A stretch of 64,000 nt of DNA, from contig SIJG01000098.1 of assembly GCA_023374025.1 (NCBI GenBank), positions 62,001 to 126,000 on the forward strand, given 5' to 3'. The notes beneath the pieces were generated by a model. That model was not told where the DNA came from. It made no database searches and was given only the letters and a program-made list of their open reading frames with translations. Of this stretch, positions 34,553 through 45,579 are shown piece after piece. Position 1 is the first letter of the stretch, and every line of letters starts with the position of its first letter. Source of the DNA: Heterodera schachtii. Taxonomy: Eukaryota; Nematoda; Chromadorea; Rhabditida; Heteroderidae. The position numbers and the translations under genes are program-made.

Positions 34553-35947
34553 ATGAACAGACGGTAAGGAATTTTTTAATTACAGATTTTTCATTTACCC
34601 ATTTTACTTTTCCATGTTTCAGTTGGCTTTGTAGTGACGTTTGGATGGACATTCTCCCATCATTTGACCATGCTCAACTCGGACTCAAAATGGCATTGCT
34701 TTCCGACCGTTTCGACATTTTGGTGGACGCGCATTTCGATGGCAGAAGCGAATTGACAATTTGGAGAACAATCGAAATTCGCAAGGACAAAGGACGAAAT
34801 GCAAACGATAATGGATCAAAACCGATATTGTCTGTATGGATCAGTGACAATGACAATTATTTGGAAGAATTGCCGATTGTACCGTTTGATGAAAATGTTG
34901 TGAAATTTCCGAGTGTACTGATCCATGGCAATTTTGTGGAATTTTCGATGCCGAATCGTCCGTTGCACAACAAAATTCGTTTTCATTACCTTTATATCGA
35001 GTAATTTGAACCTTTTGATATATTTAAAGCATTTTAATATTTCTTCAGTTACATTGACCACTCTGTGCTTGCATTTCTCCGCTCCAACAAGCCAATTTGG
35101 GACAGAATGGGCACCAAATTGACATTATGGCCATACAAAACCGAGAAAGATCAGTCAATTTGGGATGTTTTTGTTCGCGAAATTTGGCCAAATTTTGCGA
35201 CGAACATTCGCCACTTGAGCTTTGACGATGGCGATTATTTGGACAATTTGCTTCGTCGCACTTCGCCGACACTTCTCACTGATTGCGACCAATTGTATTC
35301 AATCTTTTCCGGTCCTCTGTGCCCAGATGGAATTGCTGATGATGGGCCAAATGCAACTGCTGGCCAAGCGTTGGCCAAATGGCTGCACACTCCGAGCAAA
35401 AATGGCCAACCGAAGCGATTGTATCGTAGTTGTTCTTTTGGTCAACCAAATCCCGAATGGGTCGACAACTTCAAAGAAGTGTCCCGCCATATTTTCTATA
35501 AACTTGTTTTTTTTTACCATTTTTTTGTTTAGACATTTCTCCGTGCCACCACTTCTGTCAGTTACCAAATTCAACTTTGTTTTTGCGCGACAACAATGCC
35601 AATTGAACAATTTGAATTGGTGAACGAACGGACAAAAGAAAAGCTGACACTGAAACAGAAGACCGAAGCATCACCCAACGAAATAGTGTATAATTGGCTG
35701 CTGAAACGGTGCCCAATTGGGAAGACGGCGCCAGTTAAATGGGAACACTGCGAAAATTCGGATGCCAATTTGAACAATATCACTTTTGATCTTTGGAGTT
35801 TCAATAAATCCATTGGGTGAGCAGCAATAGCATTTGAATTTTATCGAAAAATAAAAATATTAAATTAATTTTAGGCCATTGTCGCCACCAGCGGAAGAAG
35901 AAAAAGAAGAAGATGAAGCGGATAAAAGCAACGGAAATGTCGTCTGA
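34553..35947 (+). CDS. F-box-like protein, subfamily 1 (gene F, intact, extended)
   Basis: Exons 34553-34563, 34623-35000, 35049-35478, 35533-35816 and 35875-35947 give 1176 nt, 391 aa with no stop. The F-box-like segment is WLCSDVWMDILPSFDHAQLG...LLSDRFDILVDAHF. Compared with its sisters, exon 2 has about 30 extra residues (from SDNDNYLEELP to SVLIHGNF). Exon 3 reads YIDHSVLAFLRSNKPIWDRM and GQALAKWLHTPSKNGQ; exon 4 has NWLLKRCPIGKT; the tail is acidic (EEEKEEDEADKSNGNVV). A TATA box sits 45 bp upstream. Probably an intracellular SCF adaptor by family; the ligand is unknown. Confidence 0.87.
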
Positions 35948-36325
35948 TTAAGTGTACGGAAATGACTTGCCTATTTATATTTGAGAAATGATCGATCTCA
36001 ATTTGTTGTGCTTTTTTCTCTCAGAAATGCTTTTGTTAATTCTTTCGTTCTAATTATATAAAACATTTATTCCCCATTATTTAATGTACGCATAAATTAA
36101 AGAATTATGGCCATTATTTTGGCTAGAAGACTTTTAATCTCCTCCATCCGTTTCAAATTGGTCAATTTTATTTGGTTTTGTAAAAAACGGCCAAAGGGAT
36201 AATTTATCCATCTGAGCCCCTTAAATAATATTGTGCCGCGGTTATGTGAATTTGTGCTCTTTTATTGTTGATTTGTTAAAAGAAAAAATGTCGAAAATTA
36301 CAAAAAAAAAAAAAAAATTTAATGG

Positions 36326-36387
36326 GTATATAATGACGCCAAACAGACAATTTGGATGCATACCTAATATAACAAAATGAATCGACG
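36326..36387 (+). promoter_or_regulatory. Orphan promoter and first exon, subfamily-1 F-box-like
   Basis: GTATATAATG at 36326-36335 and an ATG at 36377 giving MNR with donor GTAAG at 36388 copy the 5' end of gene F. The intron runs into an opposing truncated gene near 36440, so no body follows. Confidence 0.65.
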
Positions 36388-36439
36388 GTAAGAAATTGTT
36401 TTAATTAGAAATTTCATTTATCCTAACTCTTTCTCCCCT

Positions 36440-36853
36440 TCGCAGAAATTCAATGACGGAATAGTCAATGTAACTAAAAAAACATAAATAATATGCCTTA
36501 AAATACACAAAGTTCAAATTACTCAATCAGAAGGAGACGGAAACGAATTTTGTTTGGCAGCGGATTGTCCGGCAGAGGAAATTGCACAAAAATGCCATCG
36601 ATCTGTACAGTCAGTTTCGCTTTTGGTCCTTCGCCTTTGTCAATTCTGATAATTCTCCAAAGCGTAAATTCTTTTTTTCCATCAAAATGTTTGTCCACTA
36701 AAATGTCGAAACGGTCAGAAAGCAATGCCAAATTGAGACCGAGTTTAGCATGGTTAGAGAAGGGCAGAACGTTCAGCCAAATGTCGCCGCAAATCCAACT
36801 GAAAAACATGGGAAAAATTGGGTAAATTAAAAATTTCCTTACCGTCTGTTCAT
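36440..36853 (-). pseudogene. F-box-like family gene G, truncated in exon 3
   Basis: Exons 36853-36843 and 36798-36523 are intact: MNRRWICGDIWLNVLPFSNHA...LLSDRFDILVDKHF to LPNKIRFRLLLIE. Exon 3 starts at 36473 (YIDYSVIEFLR) and ends after about 11 codons at a breakpoint near 36440, beyond which lies the opposing promoter of the previous entry. The gene cannot make a full protein. Confidence 0.8.
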
Positions 36854-37084
36854 TTTTTGCTGCAATTAGCACACTTTTGTCGTTTTACAATTAGACAATT
36901 AGATAATTGGTGACACAATCAGAATAAATAGGTAATTGTTTTGAAAATTCTTTCCTAAACAATAAGCAAATCGAGCGAAAACAACAAATGTAAAAAAGAG
37001 ACGTAAAATGGTATTTTAATTCTGAAACTTTTTTTTGTTTAATTATATCTTTTATATCAAATATTTTCTCATTCCTTTTTAGAA

Positions 37085-37235
37085 ATTCCTGAAGACATTT
37101 GCAGCAACTAAATTACCAGAAATGTGACGAATGAATGAATGAATGGAATGAGGCGGAGGAGGAGAAAAAAGGGCATTTTTATACTAAAATATTAGCGTAG
37201 CGCTCCAACCCTTCGAGGGTGGGAAAAGTCTTTTA
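37085..37235 (-). pseudogene. Orphan promoter and first exon of subfamily 2
   Basis: On the minus strand CCCTCGAAGGGTTGGAGCGC and TAGTATAAAAATGCCC precede ATGTCTTCAGGAATTTC, matching the promoter and MSS start of gene C. No downstream exons exist. A still weaker copy lies at about 38175-38280. Confidence 0.6.
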
Positions 37236-37844
37236 CCAAATTTGTATATTAAATATTTATGTTCCTTGCTCTCTCATTTAACCAAATAAAGCGATTTATA
37301 AAATGTGATTTTTTGTTCCATTTTTTGGCATTTTTCAATGCTTCTTCTCAGAATTGTTTACACTTTTTGGTTCACTTTTTGCCTTTATACAGGAAGGGTC
37401 CGCCAGGAAATGTTTTAAAATAATTTGTAAGTTGAATTTTGTAACAATTTTTGATCAAAAAATTGTTTGGCTAAAAATTTTAAAAACCTAAAGGAATAAA
37501 TGGACCGAAGGTGGGGGAAATTTTGTTTGGTGTGAAACGGAGAAAAAAGTCATCTTGGAAATATAATATTTCGGCAAAATGTCGCCAATTAAAAAATGAA
37601 CATAATGCCATAATATTTATAAATGATTAATTTCAAAAATCTTTTTGAAATATCTTTGCATTTTTCGAAAAATTCAGCGTAAAATGTAATTTTGATGTAT
37701 ACAACGTCATAACCCTACTGATCGTGAATCTGGCTGGCATCTCTATTCTGGTTAAAATAAATGTGTAAGAAGCAGACAAAGCATTTCTGAGAGAAAATAA
37801 GCATCAAATCCATTTGAAATAATTATTGTAATTCACTTCCGCGT

Positions 37845-38035
37845 ACTCAGACGACATTTTGGTTGCTTTGATCCGCTTATTCTTATTCCGCTGGTGGAGA
37901 CAATGGCCGCCTGAAATTGAGTTTTTATTTTTCATCAAATTCTGTCCATTGCTGTTCCTCACCCAATGCTATTATTGCCACGCCATAATTCAAATTTGAC
38001 ATTGTTCAATTTGCCGTCCCAATTTCTAATCAAGT
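37845..38035 (-). pseudogene. F-box-like family fragment, ends of exons 4 and 5
   Basis: The minus strand reads NWDGKLNNVKFELWRGNNSIG, a donor, and the start of exon 5 (GCCATTGTCTCCACCAGCGG) with in-frame stops. The 5' side is replaced by unrelated sequence at about 38036. Confidence 0.75.
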
Positions 38036-38823
38036 AATTATGATCATTAGGGCTGGGAATTAAAGTCAAATGGCATTTTGAGTAAATTTATTAACAAAAT
38101 CCAGTGCTGGCCCCTGTTCCCATGCGAAATGTTAGCCTCCAAAAAGCTAAACTTACAAAAAATATATTTTTTCATCTCCCAATTCTGGTCAAAAGTCAAG
38201 CAAAAGAAATGCGAAATGTTTCACAATTTCAGAAGGCATTTACCGCAACAAAATAACAGGGAAATACAGGAAGAATGAAGAATCCCGGCACAGTTAGCCA
38301 GCAAATATTGGACAGAACGAAAATTGCAAAAAATTTATTCGATTTAAGTTATTTGAAGAAAATAATAGTGGATATTAAAGAAATATGTAATCATTTTCAT
38401 TAAATATTTTTTATTAAATTTAAAAATATTTTAAAAATGCCAATGGATATATTCTTATGACGTAAAATTAATTTTTGATAAACATCGTATGCACTCGTCG
38501 TATCATATCATCACATCGTAAACCATAAAAATAATTTGAACAGCTATGTGAAGCTGGGAAAATACCGTTAAAAAATTTAAAATTTTTTTATATTTTTTAT
38601 CTATCAAATTTTTGAATCTTTTTTATGTTTTTTTTTCAAATTTGTCAGAGAATTACCTTTTTTCGTTTCCGTCTTCCACCTCTGTAGGTAGGGAACTTTT
38701 GTGACTTTAATTAGCCTCATTTAGAGCCTTTTTGGTTGGCCAATGAGGTGAAATTTTAGGTATTTTGAGTTGTTTTTTTGGGGGGGGCGGAAACAATTTT
38801 ATTTATAATCTTTTGATCATGAC

Positions 38824-39407
38824 CAGGGTACCCAGATGTGAGGCTTTAGCCTCATTTTGTGGTTTTTTGATAGGTCAATGAGGCTAAATTTTCAAAATGA
38901 GGCTTTGAGGCTTTTTGTGGTTTTTTGTTAAATTTTTCCAAAAAACCACAAAATTAATAATTTTTTAATGAAAATTGCTAAAAATATGGTCAAAATTCTC
39001 AATTTTTCCCCTGCTGGCGGCGCCTATCGGCACCGCCAGCCCCTAAAAGTCTTTTATTTTCTTTTAAAATTTGATTTAAAAGCATAAAATAATTATTTTT
39101 GGACAACATTTGTTAACAAATCGCATTAAAAATTACAAAAAATTTTGCCGGCGGCGCCTATCGGCACCGCCGGCCGCCCTAGTCCCAAAACTTTTTTGGA
39201 AAAAGCGCCGCAAAAAAATCAAATCGATTTTTCATGCTCAGAATTTCACAAAATGCTTATTATTGCTAACATAAAATTGCTCAAATTGATCTTGGGCAAC
39301 CAAAAATATAACATTTGAACATTTAAAACTTATTTGAATAAATTTTGTAAAAATGAGGCTTTTTGACCCAAAATGAGGCTTTTGAAAATTTTGATCTGGG
39401 AACCCTG
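38824..39407. mobile_element. Non-autonomous hAT element (TSD ATCATGAC)
   Basis: Direct repeats ATCATGAC at 38816-38823 and 39408-39415 flank CAGGGTACCCAGAT...ATCTGGGAACCCTG. GAGGCTTT-type phrases fill both ends; two GC hairpins lie near 39012 and 39147 with GTTAACAAAT flanks. Confidence 0.9.
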
Positions 39408-39879
39408 ATCATGACCCGTTAAATTTAATCAAATATCCTAGGGTTGGGCCCCCGACGTCGGGGTTTGAAAATTCGGGGTTCGGGGTTGGAAGTGTCGGCG
39501 TTCGGGGTTCGGGGTTTTTCAATTTTTGCCTTATGCCATATAGTCAAAAAACTTTATATTATTTTCAGTTGGATTTGTGGCGACGTTTGGTTGGACATTC
39601 TTCCATCTTTTGACCATGCCCAACTCGGACTCAAAATGGCATTGCTTTCCGACCGTTTCAATGTTTTGGTGGACAAACATTTTGATGGCAGAGAATTGAC
39701 AATTTGGAATGAAATTACAATTCGAAAGGGCATTGGATTAACCCCGAAATTATCAGTTTATATCGATGGCACATTTGTGGATTTTCCGATGCCGGACCAT
39801 ACGTTGCCAAACAAAATCAAATTTTTATCTTATGAAATGAAAAATGGTTAATATTTATTGAAATGGCTCGTCTCTTTTC

Positions 39880-40235
39880 GCCAGATTTTGCGGCGTGTTT
39901 TTTTATAAAATTTTGTGGGACAAGGGGGGGGGTCCGGCGGCGCCGATAGGCGCCGCCGGGGAAAATTTGAAAATTAGAGGGTAATTTGTTAACAGATTTT
40001 CACCAAAAAATGCGGATTTTACGATTTGGAGATAATGGCGATGAGCATTTTTTACTTTTTCACAACACTTCTTGCGAGCGCTTTACCGAAAGACTTTTGG
40101 GAATGGGGGGGGGGGGGGGGAATTATTAATAGGTTCTTCCAAAATTCATCATTTTTAAGCAGCAAATTTTTAAAAAATAGAAAAAAAGGTCCCGGTGGTG
40201 CCGATAGGCACCGCCGGGAAAAATTGGGAATTTTT
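39880..40235. repeat. GC-hairpin repeat units inside pseudogene H
   Basis: Two units with GGCGGCGCCGATAGGCGCCG and GGTGGTGCCGATAGGCACCG cores, preceded by a GCGGCGTG/GCGAGCGCTTT segment and G tracts. Confidence 0.7.
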
Positions 40236-41373
40236 GTGCAATTTCTATCAGATTTTGCACAAAATATGCTAGAAATTCAAAAATTTACCTAATTTCCTTT
40301 GATTATTTTTTCTTTTTTTCAAATGCTAATTTCCAAGGACGTCCTTGGCATCCAAGGACATTTTTTATTTCCAAGAAAGAGAGCCAAATTCCAAGGACGT
40401 CCTTGGCATCCAAGGACGGATGAGAGCCCTGTTTTAAAGCATATTTCATCAGGTACATTGATCATTCCGTCATTGAATTTATCCGTTCTAACAAACACAT
40501 TTGGGACAAAATTGGCACCAAATTGGGTTTGTGTATTTCAAATGAACAACCGATTTGGGATGCTTTGGCCCCTCAAATTTTGTTAATTTTTGCGCCAAAT
40601 ATCCGCCATTTGTCCTTTATCGATGGCGATGATTTGGACAATTTGCGTCGTCTGATTTCACCAACAATTCTCACTGATCTTGATCAATTGGATTCAATCA
40701 AATCTGGTGCTCTGTTTCCCGATGGAATTGCTGATGATCGACCGAATGCTTCTGCCGGCCAAGTGTTGTCCAAATGGTTGCACACTCCGAAAAAAAATGG
40801 CCAACCGAAGCGATTGAATTGTGTATTTTGGTCGATTGAATCTCGGATGGGTCAACAACTTCAAAGAGGTGATCCGCCCGATGCTATGTCATTATAAAAA
40901 ATCCATCAAAAAGGGAACCGCCCACTTTGGCGCAGATCATTTTTATTTACCAACCAAATTAAATAATCTTGGTAAGATTTTAAATGGCTTGATAGTGCCT
41001 ATTAACCTGCAAAGTTTCAAAAAATTAAGCTTAGACACAAAAAAGTTATGACAAAAAAGCTTAAAAAATTACATTTTTCTGACCATTTTGGCGCAGCGCG
41101 CCATATCAGGCGTTATAAAAAAAAACCCATCAAATGAAAATTTTCAACAAAAAACCACCCATAATTTACTCAAAACTAACGAAACTTTTAATTCTTGAAA
41201 TCATTCTATAGCTTTATCAGTTCTCTATTAGCCTGTAAAATTTCAAAAAATTTGGTCAAGTTTGAGCAAAATTATGGCCATAAGTACCCGAGGAACACGG
41301 GGTTTCCAACATTTTTGGCCATAACTTTTTGAAACCTAACGAAATTTTTGAAATTTTTCAGGCCAATAGAGGA

Positions 41374-41842
41374 AAGGTAATAATAATACCGATGGTAGCC
41401 CGCCCTCCTTTTTCGAAGAGAAAATTTTTGAGTTTTTTTTTCGAGAAAAATTATTTTAGTGGTTTTAAGGGTCATAGAATCCGAATCTGTCATAATTTCG
41501 ACCCATGTCGAATCCTGAACTCGGGTTCGAGCAAAACGAAAATGAAATTGTCGTATTTTTTATTTTTGGTCTAAAATGGCTGGAACCAAACTAAAATTGG
41601 ACAATTCACTAATAAAAACCCATTTAAACCATTTGTAGACAAAAATAAAAAAGTCGAAAATATGAATTTTCGATTTTTTGTTAGCATTCGGCTCCGGGAT
41701 TCGACATAGGTCGAAATTAATGTCAGATTCGGATTCTCCGACCATTATTAAAACACCTAAAATAATTTTTTCTCAAAAAAAAATTTCAAAAATTTTCTTC
41801 GAAAAAGAGGGGCGGGCTACCATCGGTATTATTATCCTTTTT
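41374..41842. mobile_element. Foldback element with GGTAATAATACCGATGGTAGCC ends
   Basis: Left AATAATACCGATGGTAGCCC and right GGGCTACCATCGGTATTATT are inverted, with inner arms containing ACTCGGGTTCG and GGCTCCGGGATTCG. It lies between exons 3 and 4 of pseudogene H, next to AGGCTAATAGAG-type relics (40910-41373 and 41843-42125). Confidence 0.65.
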
Positions 41843-42125
41843 TATAACGGCTCTCAGCACCGTCCGCCCGGGTCCACCTCGTTTCGGCACCGCTCGTTTT
41901 GGCGCCAGCCCAGTTTTTGGATATGACTTTTTTCTTTGTCAACCAAATCTAACATTCTTGGTATCATTCGAAAGCCCTTCAGATGCTCTATTATCTTGAT
42001 TAATTCCAAAAAATTTCGTCAATTTTGAACAAATTTATGGCCAAATAGATTGGAAAATTTGGTTTTTTGAATTCTTCTGGCCATAACTTTTTTGATTTGC
42101 AGGCTAATAGAGAATACTTAGGGCT

Positions 42126-42466
42126 TTCGAATACTTACCTATGTACTTTACAGACCATAAAAAAATAATTATTTTTTTAATCATATAAAAAAATTTTCTA
42201 AGGTGTTTTCGGGGTCGCTGATCACGAATCTGACATCCATTTCGACCTAATTTGAACCCCGAACCCATATTTTGAACAAAAATTTGAAATTCAACTTTTC
42301 AAAAAATCATTTTATGGTTCGAAAATAACTCGAATGCTAGTTCGGGGTTCGAATTTGGTCGAAATGGATGTCAGATCCGTGATCAGCAATCCTGATTTCC
42401 CCCTAGAAAATTTTGTATATGATTTTAAAAAATAATTATTTTTTATGGTCTGTAAAGTACATTAGT
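42126..42466. mobile_element. Foldback element with TGTACTTTACAGACCATAAA ends
   Basis: TGTACTTTACAGACCATAAA at about 42138 is repeated inverted at about 42445-42462. The arms contain GGTCGCTGATCACGAATCTGAC and TTCGAACCCGAACC-like modules. It directly abuts the hAT element at 42469. Confidence 0.6.
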
Positions 42467-42468
42467 AC

Positions 42469-43371
42469 CAGGGCTGGCCGTGACTGAATTTCCAATCACG
42501 GAATTCCGTGAGCCGTGATCACGGGGCTTCCAAAAAAATCCGTGACCCGTGAACCGTGATCACGGCACCCCAAAAACCCCGTGAGCCGTGATCCGTGATT
42601 GAAAAAAAATTTTCTGAATGATTTTTTTATTTAAATTTTTTAGCAAAAAACGGAATTTAATTGCTGGAAAAATAAAAAAAGGTATTTTAAAGAAACCAAA
42701 CTATATAGATAAACTCTCTTTTTTTTTGCGGCGTGCTTTTTCAAAAAAACTTCGAGTACAAGGGTAGGTGGTGCCAATTGGCGCCACCGGGAAAAAATTG
42801 TAATTTTTAATGCGATTTTTTAGCAGATTTTTTCCAAAAAATAACCAAATTTATGTTTTTGAGTTAATTTTTTGAAGAAAATAAAGGGCTATTTTTTGCC
42901 ATTTTGGGGTCAAAGTTTCAAAAAAAAAAGATAAAATGGGGGTCCGGCGGTGCCGATAGGCGCCGCCGTGAAAATTTTTGACATTTTGTGTGAATTTATT
43001 AACAGATTTTGTCCAAAAAATTTCAAATTAGTAAATTTATAGGTTTATGCTGTTTTAAAAGTAACGGAAAAAAATTTAAATGTGAAAAAATTTGCTTTTT
43101 AATTGAATTTCAATTAAAATAATTTAAAGAAAATATAAAAATTCTCCTATCCAAATGGGGAATTGAACCCAAGGGTAAAACAATGAAAGATGGAAGGCTT
43201 AACCAAATGAATTTATTTCTTTAATTTTTTCTCAAAAATTTTCTCTTTTTACACCAATTTTTTATTTTCGTCTCAATAAAAATTCCCTATATAAAATGCC
43301 AATCACGGATCTAAATCACGGAAAAATTGAAAAAATCCGTGACCCGTGATCCGTGATCACGGCCAGCCCTG
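42469..43371. mobile_element. Non-autonomous hAT element (TSD ATTAGTAC)
   Basis: Direct repeats ATTAGTAC at 42461-42468 and 43372-43379 flank CAGGGCTGGCCGTGA...TCACGGCCAGCCCTG. Phrases of CCGTGATCACGG type fill the ends. Two GC hairpins are at about 42767 and 42945. Confidence 0.92.
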
Positions 43372-44144
43372 ATTAGTACCCAACTTTGTTTTCATACGGC
43401 GACAGAAATGCCAATTGAACAATTTGAAGTGGTGAACGAAGGGACAAATGAGAAGCTGACATTGTGGGAAAAATCCGAGAATAATTGCCTGTTGAAGCGA
43501 TGCCCAATTAGTGAAAAGGCGGCGGTTCAATGGGAAAACGATGGAAATCTGGATGCCAATTTGAACGATGTCTATTTTATGCTTGATATTGACGATAATT
43601 GCATTGGGTGAGAGTAAAAAATGATTCATCCAATTAAAATGGCACTTAATTTTAGGCAATTGTCGCCACCAGCGGAAATTTTTAATATTACAGTTATTTT
43701 TTATTTTTTTTCGGAAGAAAAAGAAAAAGCGGACGAATGAAATCAATGAAAAATTATATTTGAGAAATGGTCGACGATCTCACCAATTGGATTCGGATTT
43801 GATGCGCTCATTTTCTTTTTTGCAAATGTCACTTATTTTGAATACAACAATTTTCTGAAAAATTTAGTCTTTAACAAAATTACAACCCCAAAATATTTTC
43901 CCTGTAAGCGCTTAACGACGCTAACGGCCCCCTAAAAACGAAAAAGAAATTTATTTAAAACATGAAAATTTCTGCTTTTTTCTCCCAAAACTATCTGAGA
44001 TAACACATTCAATCTAAAATTTCATATTTAGGAATGGTCTAAAAATTTTTTTTTCATTTAGGCGCTTTTGAACCAAATTTTGGTTGTAATAAATATTAAA
44101 ATTTTAGTAGAAAATCAAAAAAATTTCCATTTGCACATGTTTCT

Positions 44145-44206
44145 TCACCATTTTTTGTCGGAGTGTGCAGCCATTTGGTCAATATTTGGCCAGCAGTTGC
44201 ATTTGG
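44145..44206 (-). pseudogene. F-box-like family, tiny exon 3 fragment
   Basis: The minus strand reads GPNATAGQILTKWLHTPTKN, identical in pattern to exon 3 of subfamily 1. It is cut at 44207 by a CAGGGCTTCC element end. Confidence 0.7.
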
Positions 44207-44936
44207 CCCAGGGCTTCCATTTGTTCTGATTTGTCAGAAATGTTCTGATTTTGAGGTAGTGATTAAATTTTGTTCTGATTTCTTAGATAAACTCATATTT
44301 TTAAAAATTTCGTGGCATAATGTCACTTTTTGTCAAGAAAATATAAGATTTGTGGCAAAATTTTGTCATTTTTTACAAAAATCTGTTAACAAATCGCATT
44401 AAAATCGCAAAATTTTTCCCGGCGGCGCCTATCGGCACCGCCGGACGCCGCGCCCCTGACCTGTCCATCCCCTAAAATTTTTTGAAAAAATTGCGGCAAA
44501 AAAAAGGCGTCGTTAAACGCAAGGAAAAGTCGTTGCTTGGCTTTTAATTGCAAAAATTGGCCTTTTTGGTGAAAATCTGTTAACAAAACAGTACGAAATG
44601 ACAAAAAAAAAATTTTCCGGCGGCGCCTATCGGCACCGCCGGACCCTCTCCCCTCGCCCATTTCCCAAAAGTTTTGGAAAAATCCGCCGCAAAAAAATTC
44701 TTAAAAATCTGATTTTTCATCCCCAGTGCACTGAAATTTTCAATTTGCTAATTTCCTCACCAAAATTTTTAAAGATGATAATCGGAGGCAAAAAATATAA
44801 TTTTAATGGTTGAAAAATTATAAAAATAACTGATTTGAAGCAATTTTGCAAAATGTTCTGATTTTCGACCCCAAAATCTGATTTTTTGGGCCTGATGTTC
44901 TGATTTGGAAAAATTTTCGATCCGAACCCTGGTTTA
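44207..44936. mobile_element. hAT-like element relic with two GC hairpins
   Basis: Starts CAGGGCTTCCATTTGTTCTG and ends TTCGATCCGAACCCTG. Hairpin modules lie near 44418 and 44618. No matching 8-bp flank, perhaps because another element (44937-45290) inserted at its right edge. Related sequence lies near 12330-12415 and 25020-25510. Confidence 0.55.
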
Positions 44937-45292
44937 CCGCCCATAAGAATTTTTTTTTGTTTGTCTTCAAAAAACTTTTAGGGGTTTTGATGGTCGCTGA
45001 ACACGAATCCGACATCCATTTCACCCTATTTCGAACCCGAACCCAAATTCGAATAGCTTTAATATGTCCTGATTTAATCTGATAATTCAAAATCAACAAC
45101 AACAGGACAAAACTAGTAGAAATTTTTTTCGTATGAAATTTTTTTTTCAAATTATTGTTCGAGTTTGGGTTCGGGGTTCGAATAGTGTGAGGGTGAAATG
45201 GATGTCGGATTCGTGATCACTGATCAGCGACCATCAAAAACCCTGTTTTTTCAAGACAAACAAAAAAATCTATGGGCGGTAAACCACATAAG
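44937..45292. mobile_element. Foldback element with GGTTTACCGCCCATA ends
   Basis: GGTTTACCGCCCATA at left and TATGGGCGGTAAACC at right are inverted. Inner arms GATGGTCGCTGAACACGAATC and the complement, with TTCGAACCCGAACCC-type cores, make a long hairpin. Confidence 0.7.
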
Positions 45293-45579
45293 TACCTTCA
45301 TTTATCTCAGAAATGCTTTGTTGATTCTTTCGTTTGAATATAAAACATACATTTATTAATATTTGTTTGTTTTTTAACTTTTTCTTTGATGTTCTGACAA
45401 ATAAATGCACCTGAAAATTTGCTGGCTGACCAATTACATAATTTTCCAAATCTGAGAAAATAAAAATGTTCTGATTTGAGGGTAGGCCAAATTAAAAAAT
45501 TAGCCATTCAAAAAAAAATGTCGGCGGCTAATTCCCTCTCAAAAATTGTTAAATCGAATACCGTATTTTCTCTAATTAA

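Larger units (their letters stand above)
39571..43740 (+). pseudogene. F-box-like family gene H, split by nested repeats
   Basis: Exon 2 starts at 39571 (WICGDVWLDILPSFDHAQLG) and degenerates near 39845. Exon 3 resumes at 40453 (YIDHSVIEFIRSNKHIWDK) and frameshifts near 40835. Exon 4 is found only at about 43381-43608 (MPIEQFEVVNEGTNEKL, CLLKRCPI), and exon 5 from about 43656 is interrupted by an AT-rich insert but ends KEKADE with a stop at 43740. Between exons 2 and 3 are GC-hairpin repeats; between 3 and 4 lie about 2.5 kb of foldbacks and a hAT element. No exon 1 is found; upstream is repeat. Confidence 0.8.

Noticed and set aside
43150..43200. tRNA-like stretch on the minus strand (TGGTTAAGCC...GGGTTCAATTCCC)
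   Set aside because: D- and T-arm words exist, but the acceptor stem is absent and it is inside a hAT element; perhaps an old tRNA-derived piece.
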